The notes under the pieces are model-generated. The model worked only from the letters and a program-made list of their open reading frames with translations. It was not told the DNA's origin and searched no databases. Both the position numbers and the translations under genes were made by a program. This document shows, in pieces, positions 16,452-24,629 of a stretch of DNA of 42,435 nucleotides; position 1 is the stretch's first letter; every line of letters begins with the position of its first letter. Source of the DNA: JANRIC01 sp033765345 (GTDB lineage: Bacteria; Bacteroidota; Bacteroidia; Cytophagales; Microscillaceae); the NCBI GenBank assembly GCA_033765345.1, contig JANRIC010000187.1:1-42435 (forward strand), read 5' to 3'.

Positions 16452-16567
16452 AAAAATTCGGTAGTATTAAAGATGTAATGCTCCTATAAAAAAACGCCCA
16501 GTTTTGTGTCTTCACAAAACCCTTTTTTGAATACACAGCATTACTTGTTTAACACTACCAAAAATTC
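16452..16567. mobile_element. 100-bp miniature inverted-repeat element, copy A, with 8-bp target duplications
   Basis: The element proper is 16460-16559. Its ends are imperfect inverted repeats of 22 bp (19 matches) beginning GGTAGT and reaching GTAATGC. The centre is a hairpin GTTTTGTG-TCTT-CACAAAAC flanked by runs of A on one side and T on the other, so it resembles an intrinsic terminator in both directions. A perfect 8-bp direct repeat AAAAATTC lies immediately outside each end (16452-16459 and 16560-16567). It encodes no protein. A second copy in opposite orientation, with only 5 differences in 100 bp, is at 20788-20887. Transposition must rely on a transposase encoded elsewhere. Confidence 0.92.
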
Positions 16568-16646
16568 CATTAAAATCTATTCCAATCAAATATTTTTGAC
16601 GGAAGAGCGTGTAAAGCAGAGGCATATTAAAGCCTAACTTAAAAAA

Positions 16647-16880
16647 TCAGACAGAATGCAGGTTCGATCTTCGGGATGAATCTATAATTCTTTGGATTAC
16701 TCTTTCGGAGGGTGCCTCAGATAAGGAGTCCATTTCACTGACTACTTCCAAAAAATACTGATATTTATCCTGAAAGTCGGTATCAGTAGCTAGAAGCGTT
16801 TTAATCATTTGGTTTTCCTGATCTGAGGTTTCACCATAAATATATCTGATGAGATCATCTTGGGTAAATGTCCTTGTCAT
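16647..16880 (-). CDS. Small soluble protein paired with an ECF sigma factor (putative minimal anti-sigma factor)
   Basis: A 77-residue protein whose N-terminal part (DDLIRYIYGETSDQENQMIKTLLATDTDFQDKY, cut here for length to its key features) resembles the start of anti-sigma domains: an acidic helix with a YGE turn followed by a second helix. It has no membrane segment and no zinc-binding HxxxCxxC, so it is shorter than classical anti-sigma factors. Its start lies 26 bp inside the upstream ECF sigma gene, which implies coupled translation and a likely complex. Binding to the sigma factor is inferred from context only. Confidence 0.6.
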   Translation of the reverse strand: MTRTFTQDDLIRYIYGETSDQENQMIKTLLATDTDFQDKYQYFLEVVSEMDSLSEAPSERVIQRIIDSSRRSNLHSV

Positions 16881-17454
16881 ACCTTATTTTATATTTTTTC
16901 ATTTGTTTCCTCAAATTGATAAGTGCATAGCGCATTCTTCCGAGGGCGGTATTTACACTTACATTGGTTGCATTAGCGATTTCCTGAAAGCTCATTTCAG
17001 CGTAATGACGCATAATTAAGACTTCCCGCTGCTTTTCAGGAAGCTTCTGAATGAGAATTCTGAGTTTTGAATAAGTTTCTTTTTTGATTTGAGCAGATTC
17101 TACAGAATCCTCGGCAAAATTCAGTGTGTTTAATAAATTCGCTCCTTCTTCCAATATAACGGTTGGATACCTTCTTTCCTTGCGAAAATAATCAATTGCG
17201 AGATTGTGTGCGATTCGGATAATCCAGGGTAAAAACTTGCCTTGCTCATTATATTTTCCAGCCCTGATGGTTTTGATGGCTTTTATGAAGGTATCCTGCA
17301 GCAAATCCTCTGCAATATAATGATCTTTTACAATTAAAAGAATAGTAGTAAATATTTTTGTTTTATACCGATTTACTAATTCTTCAAAAGCCTTCTCATC
17401 TCCCTGGTTATAGAGTGATACCAATTTGCTATCACTTACTGTGTTTTGTTTCAT
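16855..17454 (-). CDS. ECF-type RNA polymerase sigma factor
   Basis: A 199-residue sigma-70 family protein of the extracytoplasmic-function group. Region 2 spans about 25-95 and includes the -10-binding segment FLPWIIRIAHNLAIDYFRKERR. Region 4 spans about 135-190 with LPEKQREVLIMRHYAEMSFQEIANATNVSVNTALGRM, a helix-turn-helix for -35 recognition. Regions 1.1 and 3 are absent. It overlaps a 77-codon partner gene by 26 bp. The 367-bp region upstream, shared with uvrA in the opposite direction, is free of genes. No SusC/SusD or FecR gene adjoins it, so it is not a nutrient-uptake type. Confidence 0.88.
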   Translation of the reverse strand: MKQNTVSDSKLVSLYNQGDEKAFEELVNRYKTKIFTTILLIVKDHYIAEDLLQDTFIKAIKTIRAGKYNEQGKFLPWIIRIAHNLAIDYFRKERRYPTVILEEGANLLNTLNFAEDSVESAQIKKETYSKLRILIQKLPEKQREVLIMRHYAEMSFQEIANATNVSVNTALGRMRYALINLRKQMKKYKIRYDKDIYPR

Positions 17455-17821
17455 ATAAATTGTATAAGTTAAACGTAAAACTGTTTAGTCTATTATGCTT
17501 TAATTGATTTTGTGAATTTCTTAAGACATACAAAGCGATAGCTTCTGAGATAAATGCTTTATTTTTGCAAATATCTCATGGCATTTTAGGCCAAGTACCT
17601 TAAAGAACTCAACAGTTCGACTCAGTTTTTAATAGGCAATGCAGGAGCATATAGGTCAAGTCCATGAAGGCTTGTCATATAGCTTGGATTAATAAATAAG
17701 GGAAGGCTCCCTGTTTCAACGCTTTATTATTTTAGTAAATAGCTTTGTATAAGGTTCTTTTTTTGTAACAAAGAACTTTTAACACCTGATAATTCTACTT
17801 CTTATACGTAACTAAAGCAAA
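17455..17821. other. Divergent intergenic region between the ECF sigma gene and uvrA
   Basis: No convincing gene is present in this 367-bp stretch. It contains a perfect TAnnTTTG box TATTTTTG near 17563, a uvrA-proximal box TAGCTTTG (17740-17747), a leader hairpin (17751-17779) and two further inverted repeats: GTCAAG with CTTGTC (about 17654-17676) and AGGGA-AGGC-TCCCT (17699-17712). These could be regulatory or part of an untranslated RNA. Confidence 0.4.
17740..17779 (+). promoter_or_regulatory. uvrA promoter -7 box and 5' leader hairpin
   Basis: A perfect -7 box TAGCTTTG (17740-17747) has a one-mismatch -33 box TTTC 22 nt upstream. Immediately after the expected start point lies a 10-bp hairpin (17751-17760 with 17770-17779, one G-T pair, 9-nt loop), so the transcript would begin with a stem-loop. 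Confidence 0.4.
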
Positions 17822-20686
17822 ATGTTTGCAAACTTAGACGAATTAGACCCAAAAGATTTTGTAATAATAAAAGGTGCAAAGGTAAATAACCTTAAAAATA
17901 TCAATTTAATTATACCTCGCAACAGGTTTATTGTCATTACCGGGCTTTCAGGTTCTGGGAAATCATCCCTGGCTTTTGATACTTTATTTGCTGAAGGGCA
18001 ACGCATGTATGTAGAAAGTCTCAGCTCTTATGCCCGTCAATTTTTGGGCAGAATGGAAAAACCTGACGTAGAATACATCCGGGGCATTTCTCCGGCTATC
18101 GCCGTAGAACAAAAGGGCAATACCCGCAATCCTAGAGCTACCGTTGGTACAACTACGGAAATTTATGATTATATCAAGCTATTTTATGCTCGTATTGGGA
18201 TCACTTATTCGCCAATTAGCGGACAGGTTGTCAAGAAAGATACCGTTACGGATGTAGTCAATTATATTTTATCTTTTGAAGAAGGTCAGCGTCTCAATAC
18301 GCTGGCTCCTTTGGCACTTCCGATAGATCGAAGCTTGGAGGATGAGTTAAAGATCGTTTTTCAAAAAGGCTTTACACGTATTATGATGGATGGGGAGTTG
18401 CTTTTTATTGAGGAACTCCTCAATAATCCCGTGGATATCAAAAGCCTGATCGGACAAACGCTTTATATCCTCATAGATCGGAACGTAGTCAAAAAGGAGG
18501 ATGAAGAAAATCAATATCGCATCGCCGACTCGGTTCAAACGGCTTTTTACGAAGGTCATGGTGAGTGTGTCATTGACTTACCCGGTGCAAAACCACGGGT
18601 TTTCTCAGATCGTTTTGAGCTGGATGGGATGATTTTTGAAGAGCCAAACGTGCAGTTTTTTAGCTTCAACAGCCCTTATGGTGCTTGCAAGCGTTGCGGA
18701 GGCTTTGGAAATATCCTGGCTATTGACGAAAATCTGGTCATTCCCGATAAATCACTTTCTGTCTATGAAGATGCTGTGGCACCTTGGCGTACTGAAAAGA
18801 TGAGTGAATGGAAGGATGCGTTGATCAAAAAAGCGGTTCACACGGATTTTCCAGTCCATCGGGCTTATCGTGATTTGAATGAAGAAGAAAAAGACTGGCT
18901 CTGGAATGGCCATGAACACTTTGAAGGAATTTATGATTTTTTTACTTATGTAGAATCTCAAAGCCATAAGATCCAATACCGGGTGATGATGTCACGCTAT
19001 CGGGGCAAGGTTACCTGCCCGGAATGTCGTGGAACCCGCCTTCGCAAAGACGTTAATTATATCAAAATTGCTGGAAAGTCTATTTCAGATTTGGTATTAA
19101 TGCCTATTTCGGAATTGGTAGCTTTTTTTGAGCATCTTGTCCTTAGCGATACAGAAATGAAAATCGCCAAGCGACTCCTGGTTGAAATCAACAACCGACT
19201 GCAATACCTAGACAAAGTGGGTTTGGGTTATCTCACCTTAAATCGTCTGACGGCCTCCCTCTCTGGGGGTGAATTCCAGAGAATCAAACTGGCGACTGCT
19301 CTGGGAAGTGCACTGGTGGGGTCTATGTATATTTTGGATGAACCTAGCATCGGTTTGCATCCACGAGATACCGACCGATTGGTAAGTGTATTGTTGGATC
19401 TCAAAAATCTGGGAAATACTGTCATTGTGGTTGAGCATGAAGAAGGAGTGATGAAAGCCGCCGACCAAATTGTAGATATGGGTCCTGATGCTGGTACACA
19501 CGGCGGAGAGGTAATCCTTAGTCTGAGCAGTCAAGAACTCGAGAAAACAGATAAGCAATTTGTACCGCAAAACGTCTATTCGGCTCTTAATCCCAATTAC
19601 ACGCTTGAGGACTCTCATACTTTTAACTTCCTGAAAGGTAAAGACAATATCGAGATTCCAACCCATCGACGCAAGTGGACTGAATACATTGAAATCCAGG
19701 GGGCTAGTCAGAATAATTTAAAAAATCTGGATGTTTGTTTTCCATTGGATGTATTGACGGTAGTTACCGGAGTTAGTGGTTCTGGAAAATCTACTTTGAT
19801 CAAAGACATTTTGTATCCCTCTTTGGCAAAAAATTTCGGAAACCATAGCGAATTCATTGGGCTTTTTGATCGGATGGTAGGTAATACGGAGTATCTCAAA
19901 GGAATTGAATTTGTAGATCAGAACCCTATCGGGAAGTCTACTCGTTCTAATCCTGCCACTTACACCAAGGTTTATGACCAGATTCGGAACGCTTATGCTG
20001 CTACGATGCTTTCCAAACAAAGGGGATTTACACCAGCACATTTTTCATTTAATGTAGAAAAGGGACGTTGCGAAACCTGTCAGGGTGAAGGACGCATCAA
20101 AGTAGAAATGCAGTTTATGGCAGATGTGTACCTCAGCTGCGAGACTTGCGGAGGCAATCGTTTTAAAAAAGAAATCCTAGAAGTGCTTTATCTGGGTAAA
20201 AATATCTCGGAGGTACTAGAGCTGACGATTGACGAAAGCCTAGAGTTTTTTAAAGATACACCCAATATCATCAAATCTCTACAGCCTCTTGCGGATGTGG
20301 GTTTGGGTTATGTGCGCTTGGGGCAATCTACAACCACGCTCAGTGGGGGCGAATCCCAAAGACTCAAACTGGCTTCTTACCTCAGAGAAAAAAAAGGGCG
20401 GCATCTTTTTATTTTTGATGAACCAACCACGGGGCTACATTTCCACGACATCAAAAAATTGCTGGCTTCTATCAATGCCCTGGTAGATCAGGGCAATTCG
20501 GTGATCGTCATCGAGCACAATCTGGAAATAATCAAATCAGCCGATTGGATCATTGACCTGGGTCCCGAGGGTGGTCAAAAAGGTGGAAATCTCTGCTTTG
20601 CGGGTATCCCAGAAGATTTGATTAAAGAGGAGAATAATCATACTGCAAGATTTTTGAGGGAGAAATTTGATTCCCAACATGCTTGA
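17822..20686 (+). CDS. uvrA: UvrABC system protein A
   Basis: A 954-residue damage-recognition ATPase of nucleotide excision repair, acting as a dimer with UvrB on DNA. Both ABC modules are complete: Walker A GLSGSGKSSLAFDT near residue 40 and GVSGSGKSTLIKD near 655, and signatures SLSGGEFQRIKLATAL and TLSGGESQRLKLASYL. Zinc-binding pairs are visible as CKRCGG with CPECRG in the first half and CETCQGEG with CETCGG in the second. The length matches the family. A 100-bp mobile element with terminator structure lies about 100 bp after the stop and may serve as its transcription end. Confidence 0.97.
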   Translation: MFANLDELDPKDFVIIKGAKVNNLKNINLIIPRNRFIVITGLSGSGKSSLAFDTLFAEGQRMYVESLSSYARQFLGRMEKPDVEYIRGISPAIAVEQKGNTRNPRATVGTTTEIYDYIKLFYARIGITYSPISGQVVKKDTVTDVVNYILSFEEGQRLNTLAPLALPIDRSLEDELKIVFQKGFTRIMMDGELLFIEELLNNPVDIKSLIGQTLYILIDRNVVKKEDEENQYRIADSVQTAFYEGHGECVIDLPGAKPRVFSDRFELDGMIFEEPNVQFFSFNSPYGACKRCGGFGNILAIDENLVIPDKSLSVYEDAVAPWRTEKMSEWKDALIKKAVHTDFPVHRAYRDLNEEEKDWLWNGHEHFEGIYDFFTYVESQSHKIQYRVMMSRYRGKVTCPECRGTRLRKDVNYIKIAGKSISDLVLMPISELVAFFEHLVLSDTEMKIAKRLLVEINNRLQYLDKVGLGYLTLNRLTASLSGGEFQRIKLATALGSALVGSMYILDEPSIGLHPRDTDRLVSVLLDLKNLGNTVIVVEHEEGVMKAADQIVDMGPDAGTHGGEVILSLSSQELEKTDKQFVPQNVYSALNPNYTLEDSHTFNFLKGKDNIEIPTHRRKWTEYIEIQGASQNNLKNLDVCFPLDVLTVVTGVSGSGKSTLIKDILYPSLAKNFGNHSEFIGLFDRMVGNTEYLKGIEFVDQNPIGKSTRSNPATYTKVYDQIRNAYAATMLSKQRGFTPAHFSFNVEKGRCETCQGEGRIKVEMQFMADVYLSCETCGGNRFKKEILEVLYLGKNISEVLELTIDESLEFFKDTPNIIKSLQPLADVGLGYVRLGQSTTTLSGGESQRLKLASYLREKKGRHLFIFDEPTTGLHFHDIKKLLASINALVDQGNSVIVIEHNLEIIKSADWIIDLGPEGGQKGGNLCFAGIPEDLIKEENNHTARFLREKFDSQHA

Positions 20687-20740
20687 TGATTTATGCAAAG
20701 ATTAAAGTGATTAGCCTGGTTGTGAGCGATTTATCTTCTT

Positions 20741-20779
20741 AAAATCAGGAAAATCACTTCAGCTTGGGTGTATTGATTT
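20741..20779 (+). repeat. AATCAGG-type dispersed repeat, copy 1
   Basis: The stretch beginning AAAATCAGGAAAATCACTTC and continuing with a TTGGGTGTATT segment is closely similar to 28201-28239. It is non-coding and lies directly before mobile element copy B, after the uvrA stop. Confidence 0.6.
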
Positions 20780-20895
20780 AAATCATCGGTGGTGTTAAAC
20801 AAGTAATGCTGTGTATTCAAAAAAGGGTTTTGTGAGGACACAAAACCGGGCGTTTTTTTATAGAAGCATTACATCTTTTATACTACCAAATCATC
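20780..20895. mobile_element. 100-bp miniature inverted-repeat element, copy B, with 8-bp target duplications
   Basis: The element proper is 20788-20887, inverted relative to copy A (95 of 100 bases identical). A perfect 8-bp direct repeat AAATCATC flanks it (20780-20787 and 20888-20895). This duplication differs from the one at copy A, which shows two independent insertions. The internal hairpin GGTTTTGTG-AGGA-CACAAAACC (20826-20847) is followed by GGGCG and seven T residues, a good intrinsic terminator for uvrA; the opposite strand also ends in a T run toward the converging amidohydrolase gene. Confidence 0.93.
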
Positions 20896-20900
20896 TAATC

Positions 20901-22034
20901 CTATTCAGAAAATAGGCTTTTATCTATTCCTGGAATAATTCTCATGGCATTTTTATAATATAGTTTTTTGAGTACTTCGTCGGGTAAGTCTAAGCCATAC
21001 ATTGCCCAGAATGCGTGGTATTTTTTATGGTAAGGAAAATATTCATCCTTAGTTTCCAAAACCCTGAAATAGGTTGGGAACTCGTCAGGTTGCCAGGAAT
21101 CTTTGCCAAAAAGTACCCGATCCTGATATTTGATAAAAAACTCTCTTGCCTGACGTGGCTGTCGGCCTAATTCGGCAATAATCGCCCCGATACCCACGTA
21201 CATATTCGGAAACTCCTCCATCAGCTTACCCAGTTTGCCTAGGTCATTGGCAAACCAACCCATGTGGGCATTGATGAATGTAGTTTTCGGATGTTTGCGG
21301 AATACGTGGTGTTGTTCGGCAATGATTTGTTCCCAGGGGGCTGGGTCTGTATTGCTTCTGCGACGATTAGGGTGCGTTTTTAGCTCCAGCCAGCGTTCGT
21401 TATTTTTATCCTGAGGATCCCAGAAAGATTTAGGGTCAGCAGAGTGAATCAGTACCGGAATACCCAATTCGCCACATTTTGCCCAAATCGGGTCTAAGCG
21501 CGGATCATCCACAGGTACACGCTTACCATCTTGATCTTTAAAGCTCATTCCGAGGCTTTTATAAATTTTAAGTCCTTTGGCGCCGTTTTTTACGTCTTCT
21601 TCGAGTTCACGAACTGCCTTTTCCGTCCAGCCTTCGGCACCAATCCCCAGGAATGAAACATTGGTAAATAAGATAAAGCGATTGGGATAGTTTTTTGCCA
21701 CATTTGCCAAGGCACCCTTTAAATATTCTTGGTCTTGAATATCAAACCCTGCCTGTGTTCTTTTGAAACCTCTTCCACTGAGATTGACCATGACCCCCAT
21801 ATTAAGTGAGTCCATTGAGGCAATCAATGCCGACAAATTCTGGGTAGGCATTTGCCCCTGATGGCTGTGAATATCAATAAATGGAAATTTGGCTCTTTTG
21901 ACCGGATGTTCTGGAACAACCAAGGTGGATACAGGATTATATGCTTCAAAACTCATGGTATCTTGTGGGCTTTGTGCACAGCCTAGCATGGCAGCAAACA
22001 AGATCAAGAAAATAAATAAAGTAATTTTTTTCAT
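20901..22034 (-). CDS. Lipoprotein amidohydrolase (Amidohydrolase_2 family)
   Basis: A 377-residue TIM-barrel amidohydrolase exported as a lipoprotein: signal MKKITLFIFLILFAAMLGC with lipobox LGC (Cys19). Metal-site motifs are FIDIHSHQG near residue 52, LIHSAD near 197, NAHMGW near 255 and FGKDSWQ near 309. The family includes decarboxylases and lactone hydrolases; the substrate here is unknown. Lipidation places it in the periplasm or at the outer membrane, which is less usual for this family. It converges with uvrA and diverges from the FAD oxidoreductase, and nothing nearby suggests a pathway. Confidence 0.8.
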   Translation of the reverse strand: MKKITLFIFLILFAAMLGCAQSPQDTMSFEAYNPVSTLVVPEHPVKRAKFPFIDIHSHQGQMPTQNLSALIASMDSLNMGVMVNLSGRGFKRTQAGFDIQDQEYLKGALANVAKNYPNRFILFTNVSFLGIGAEGWTEKAVRELEEDVKNGAKGLKIYKSLGMSFKDQDGKRVPVDDPRLDPIWAKCGELGIPVLIHSADPKSFWDPQDKNNERWLELKTHPNRRRSNTDPAPWEQIIAEQHHVFRKHPKTTFINAHMGWFANDLGKLGKLMEEFPNMYVGIGAIIAELGRQPRQAREFFIKYQDRVLFGKDSWQPDEFPTYFRVLETKDEYFPYHKKYHAFWAMYGLDLPDEVLKKLYYKNAMRIIPGIDKSLFSE

Positions 22035-22172
22035 AAGGAATTTTATTCTACTAAGGAGGCAATTTAGAGTAAATGCACCTTTTTAAGAAAATTAGTTGAG
22101 TTTTTAAGAAATATTTAACAGTACAAAGATGCATCAGGGTATGATTTAACAAAGCCCTCATTTAATCTACTT

Positions 22173-22201
22173 TTTGATTTTCCCAAGTTTTTGTAATTTT
22201 G
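22173..22201 (+). promoter_or_regulatory. Bacteroidota consensus promoter for the FAD oxidoreductase gene
   Basis: Perfect -33 TTTG (22173-22176), 17-nt spacer, and perfect -7 TAATTTTG (22194-22201). The start point would lie about 65 nt before the ATG at 22275. Confidence 0.55.
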
Positions 22202-22274
22202 ACCTCTTGTTTATACAACGAATAATTCAGTACTCATTCATTCCATCATTCAAGGATAAAAACCTTGCAAATTC

Positions 22275-23843
22275 ATGAAATTGGAACTAAACCTCGAACT
22301 CAGCCCTGAAGTCGGCCTAGACGAAACTGCATTACGCAGCTATATTCTCCAGAAAATTTCCAAAGAAGAAAACCCTGATGTTTTCATTCGTAAAATTCGC
22401 CGCTCTATTGATGCCCGCAGCCGTGACATTAAGGTAAATCTTCAGGTAGAAGTCTACTTGGGCGAAACCCCTCCTCCCCTTCTTCAATTCAAAAAAAACT
22501 ACCCCAACGTGAGTCAGCGACCTGTTGCCGTGATCGTAGGGGCAGGACCGGCAGGGATATTTGCGGCTTTGCGCCTGATTGAGCTAGGAATCAAGCCGAT
22601 TGTCCTGGAGCGAGGCAAAGATGTCAAAAGCCGCCGCAGGGATTTAGCCAATATTCAAAAGAAACAAACCGTCAATGAAAATTCCAATTATTGTTTTGGT
22701 GAAGGTGGTGCAGGTACTTATTCGGACGGCAAACTCTACACACGCTCTAAAAAAAGAGGTGATATTCGCCGGGTTTTGGAAATCTTGGTAGCAAATGGCG
22801 CAGTAGAAGATATTCTGGTGGATGCCCATCCGCATATCGGCACGAATAAACTCCCCAAGATCGTAGAAGCACTCCGAGAGAGTATCTTGAAGGCAGGGGG
22901 TGAAATTCATTTTGAGAAAAAAGTAACTGATTTCATTCTTCAAAATGGTGAGATGAAGGGTGTTGTCTGTGCGGATGGAGAAGAAATCCAAGGAATTGGG
23001 GTCATTCTGGCTACGGGGCACTCAGCCAGAGATATTTTTGAATTGTTGTATGCCAAGCAAATTTACATTGAATTCAAACCTTTTGCCCTCGGGGTCAGGA
23101 TTGAGCACGCCCAAGCACTCATTGATCAAATTCAATATAAAAAAACAGATCGGGGAGTTTTTCTGCCTCCTTCACCTTATGCACTCGTGACTCAGGTGCG
23201 CTACAAGGGCGTAGAACGAGGTGTATTTTCCTTTTGTATGTGTCCGGGAGGGTTTATCGTACCAGCAGCTACCAGTCCGGGCGAAGTGGTAGTCAATGGA
23301 ATGTCGCCTTCCAGACGAAATTCACACTTTGCCAATTCGGGGATGGTGGTTACTGTAGGAGAAGCTGAAATACAGGCTTATAAACAATTTGGGGCTTTAG
23401 CAGGGCTAGAATTCCAAAAGGCTGTGGAGCAAAAAGCCTGTCAGCTCGCCGGCAACCTGCAAATAGCTCCAGCACAGCGCATGCTTGACTTCACCAAAGG
23501 GAAAATCTCTTCCAGTCTTCCAGATTGTTCTTATCAGCCCGGCTTATTATCAGTCGATTTAAAGGAAGTACTTCCCGACTTCATTAGTCAGTCTCTTAAA
23601 AGTGCCTTTCCGGTATTTGGGCAAAAGATGAAAGGGTACTTTACCAATGAAGCCCAGCTCATCGGTGTGGAAAGCCGTACCTCCTCTCCGGTACGTATCC
23701 CAAGAGACAAAGAAAGTTATGAACACCTACAAATCAAACGATTATTCCCTTGTGGAGAGGGGGCAGGTTATGCCGGAGGGATTATGTCGGCAGCTATGGA
23801 CGGAGAGCGTTGTGCCGAAAAATTGGTAGAAAAGTACGCCTGA
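22275..23843 (+). CDS. FAD-dependent dehydrogenase of the COG2509 type
   Basis: A 522-residue flavoprotein. An N-terminal domain of about 80 residues (KLELNLELSPEVGLDETALR...) precedes the dinucleotide-binding motif VIVGAGPAGIFAALRLIELG with the acidic strand end VLERGKDV. Further family blocks are FGEGGAGTYSDGKLYTRSK, DAHPHIGTNKLPKIV, VILATGHSARDIF and the C-terminal FPCGEGAGYAGGIMSAAMDG. The protein is soluble. The group is widespread and still has no defined substrate; an oxidoreductase role on a large or protein-bound substrate is only a family-level guess. It has its own consensus promoter. Confidence 0.85.
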   Translation: MKLELNLELSPEVGLDETALRSYILQKISKEENPDVFIRKIRRSIDARSRDIKVNLQVEVYLGETPPPLLQFKKNYPNVSQRPVAVIVGAGPAGIFAALRLIELGIKPIVLERGKDVKSRRRDLANIQKKQTVNENSNYCFGEGGAGTYSDGKLYTRSKKRGDIRRVLEILVANGAVEDILVDAHPHIGTNKLPKIVEALRESILKAGGEIHFEKKVTDFILQNGEMKGVVCADGEEIQGIGVILATGHSARDIFELLYAKQIYIEFKPFALGVRIEHAQALIDQIQYKKTDRGVFLPPSPYALVTQVRYKGVERGVFSFCMCPGGFIVPAATSPGEVVVNGMSPSRRNSHFANSGMVVTVGEAEIQAYKQFGALAGLEFQKAVEQKACQLAGNLQIAPAQRMLDFTKGKISSSLPDCSYQPGLLSVDLKEVLPDFISQSLKSAFPVFGQKMKGYFTNEAQLIGVESRTSSPVRIPRDKESYEHLQIKRLFPCGEGAGYAGGIMSAAMDGERCAEKLVEKYA

Positions 23844-24020
23844 ATTAAAAATCTACTTGTCTACAATCTTTGACTCTTGCATGGCAGTAATTCGTTTTAT
23901 AGAGGCTGATTTTATACGTAAACTAAAAGAACTTTCACAAGGAAAGTGCCTAAATCACGCTGATCTGAGTATATATTTGCCGAAATTTGTATTTTACCCA
24001 AAGTCTATACATCACAAACC

Positions 24021-24629
24021 ATGACACAGATTGGCCTATTAATTTTAGCAGCAGGTTCTTCTTCTAGGATGGGAAGCCCCAAACAACTGCTTGACCTGGG
24101 AGGCAAAAGTCTTTTGCAAAGAACCATTGAGACAGTACTCAAAATTCAAAAAGCACCCAATCTGGTGATTTTAGGTGCTTTTTCAGATAGAATCCAGGGT
24201 GAATTGGAAACTTATGAAATTCCTTTTATCATCAATCACGATTGGGAACAAGGCATGGGTACTTCTTTGAAGGCGGGTATTCAGGCAATCACTCAGCAAA
24301 ATCCTGATTTAAAAGCTGTATTGGTTTTGCTTTGCGACCAGCCTTATGTGAGTGATACCTTGCTCAAAAAAATCATAGAAATTTATCAAAACTCCAATTC
24401 TCCCATTGTAGCCTGCGAGTACGAAGGCATTCCAGGAGTACCTGCTTTGTTTGATCAGAGCATATTCCAAGATTTAATGAATACCCCCCCAGATATAGGT
24501 GCCCGTAAAATTCTTCAAAAATATAAAGATCGCACGCAGATGGTTCTATTTCCTGAGGGCAAAATAGACATAGATACGCCAGAAGATTATGCACGCTTGC
24601 TCAAACAATCAAGAGAAGCTCTAGGATGA
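24021..24629 (+). CDS. MobA/MocA-like nucleotidyltransferase
   Basis: A 202-residue NTP-transferase with the N-terminal LILAAGSSSRMGSPKQLLDLGGKSLL, which holds the nucleotide-binding glycines and catalytic Lys. It also has LVLLCDQPYV, the metal-binding Asp motif, and the end block GKIDIDTPEDYARLL. This matches the MocA/CoxI-associated family that transfers CMP or GMP to molybdopterin. No molybdoenzyme or moa/moe genes are in the window, so another nucleotide sugar role remains possible. Its last 9 bp overlap the end of the convergent glycosyltransferase gene. Confidence 0.8.
   Translation: MTQIGLLILAAGSSSRMGSPKQLLDLGGKSLLQRTIETVLKIQKAPNLVILGAFSDRIQGELETYEIPFIINHDWEQGMGTSLKAGIQAITQQNPDLKAVLVLLCDQPYVSDTLLKKIIEIYQNSNSPIVACEYEGIPGVPALFDQSIFQDLMNTPPDIGARKILQKYKDRTQMVLFPEGKIDIDTPEDYARLLKQSREALG

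Noticed and set aside
16655..16680. GGTTCGATC, resembling a tRNA T-arm
   Set aside because: No acceptor, D or anticodon arms can be built around it, and it lies in the coding sequence of the sigma partner gene.
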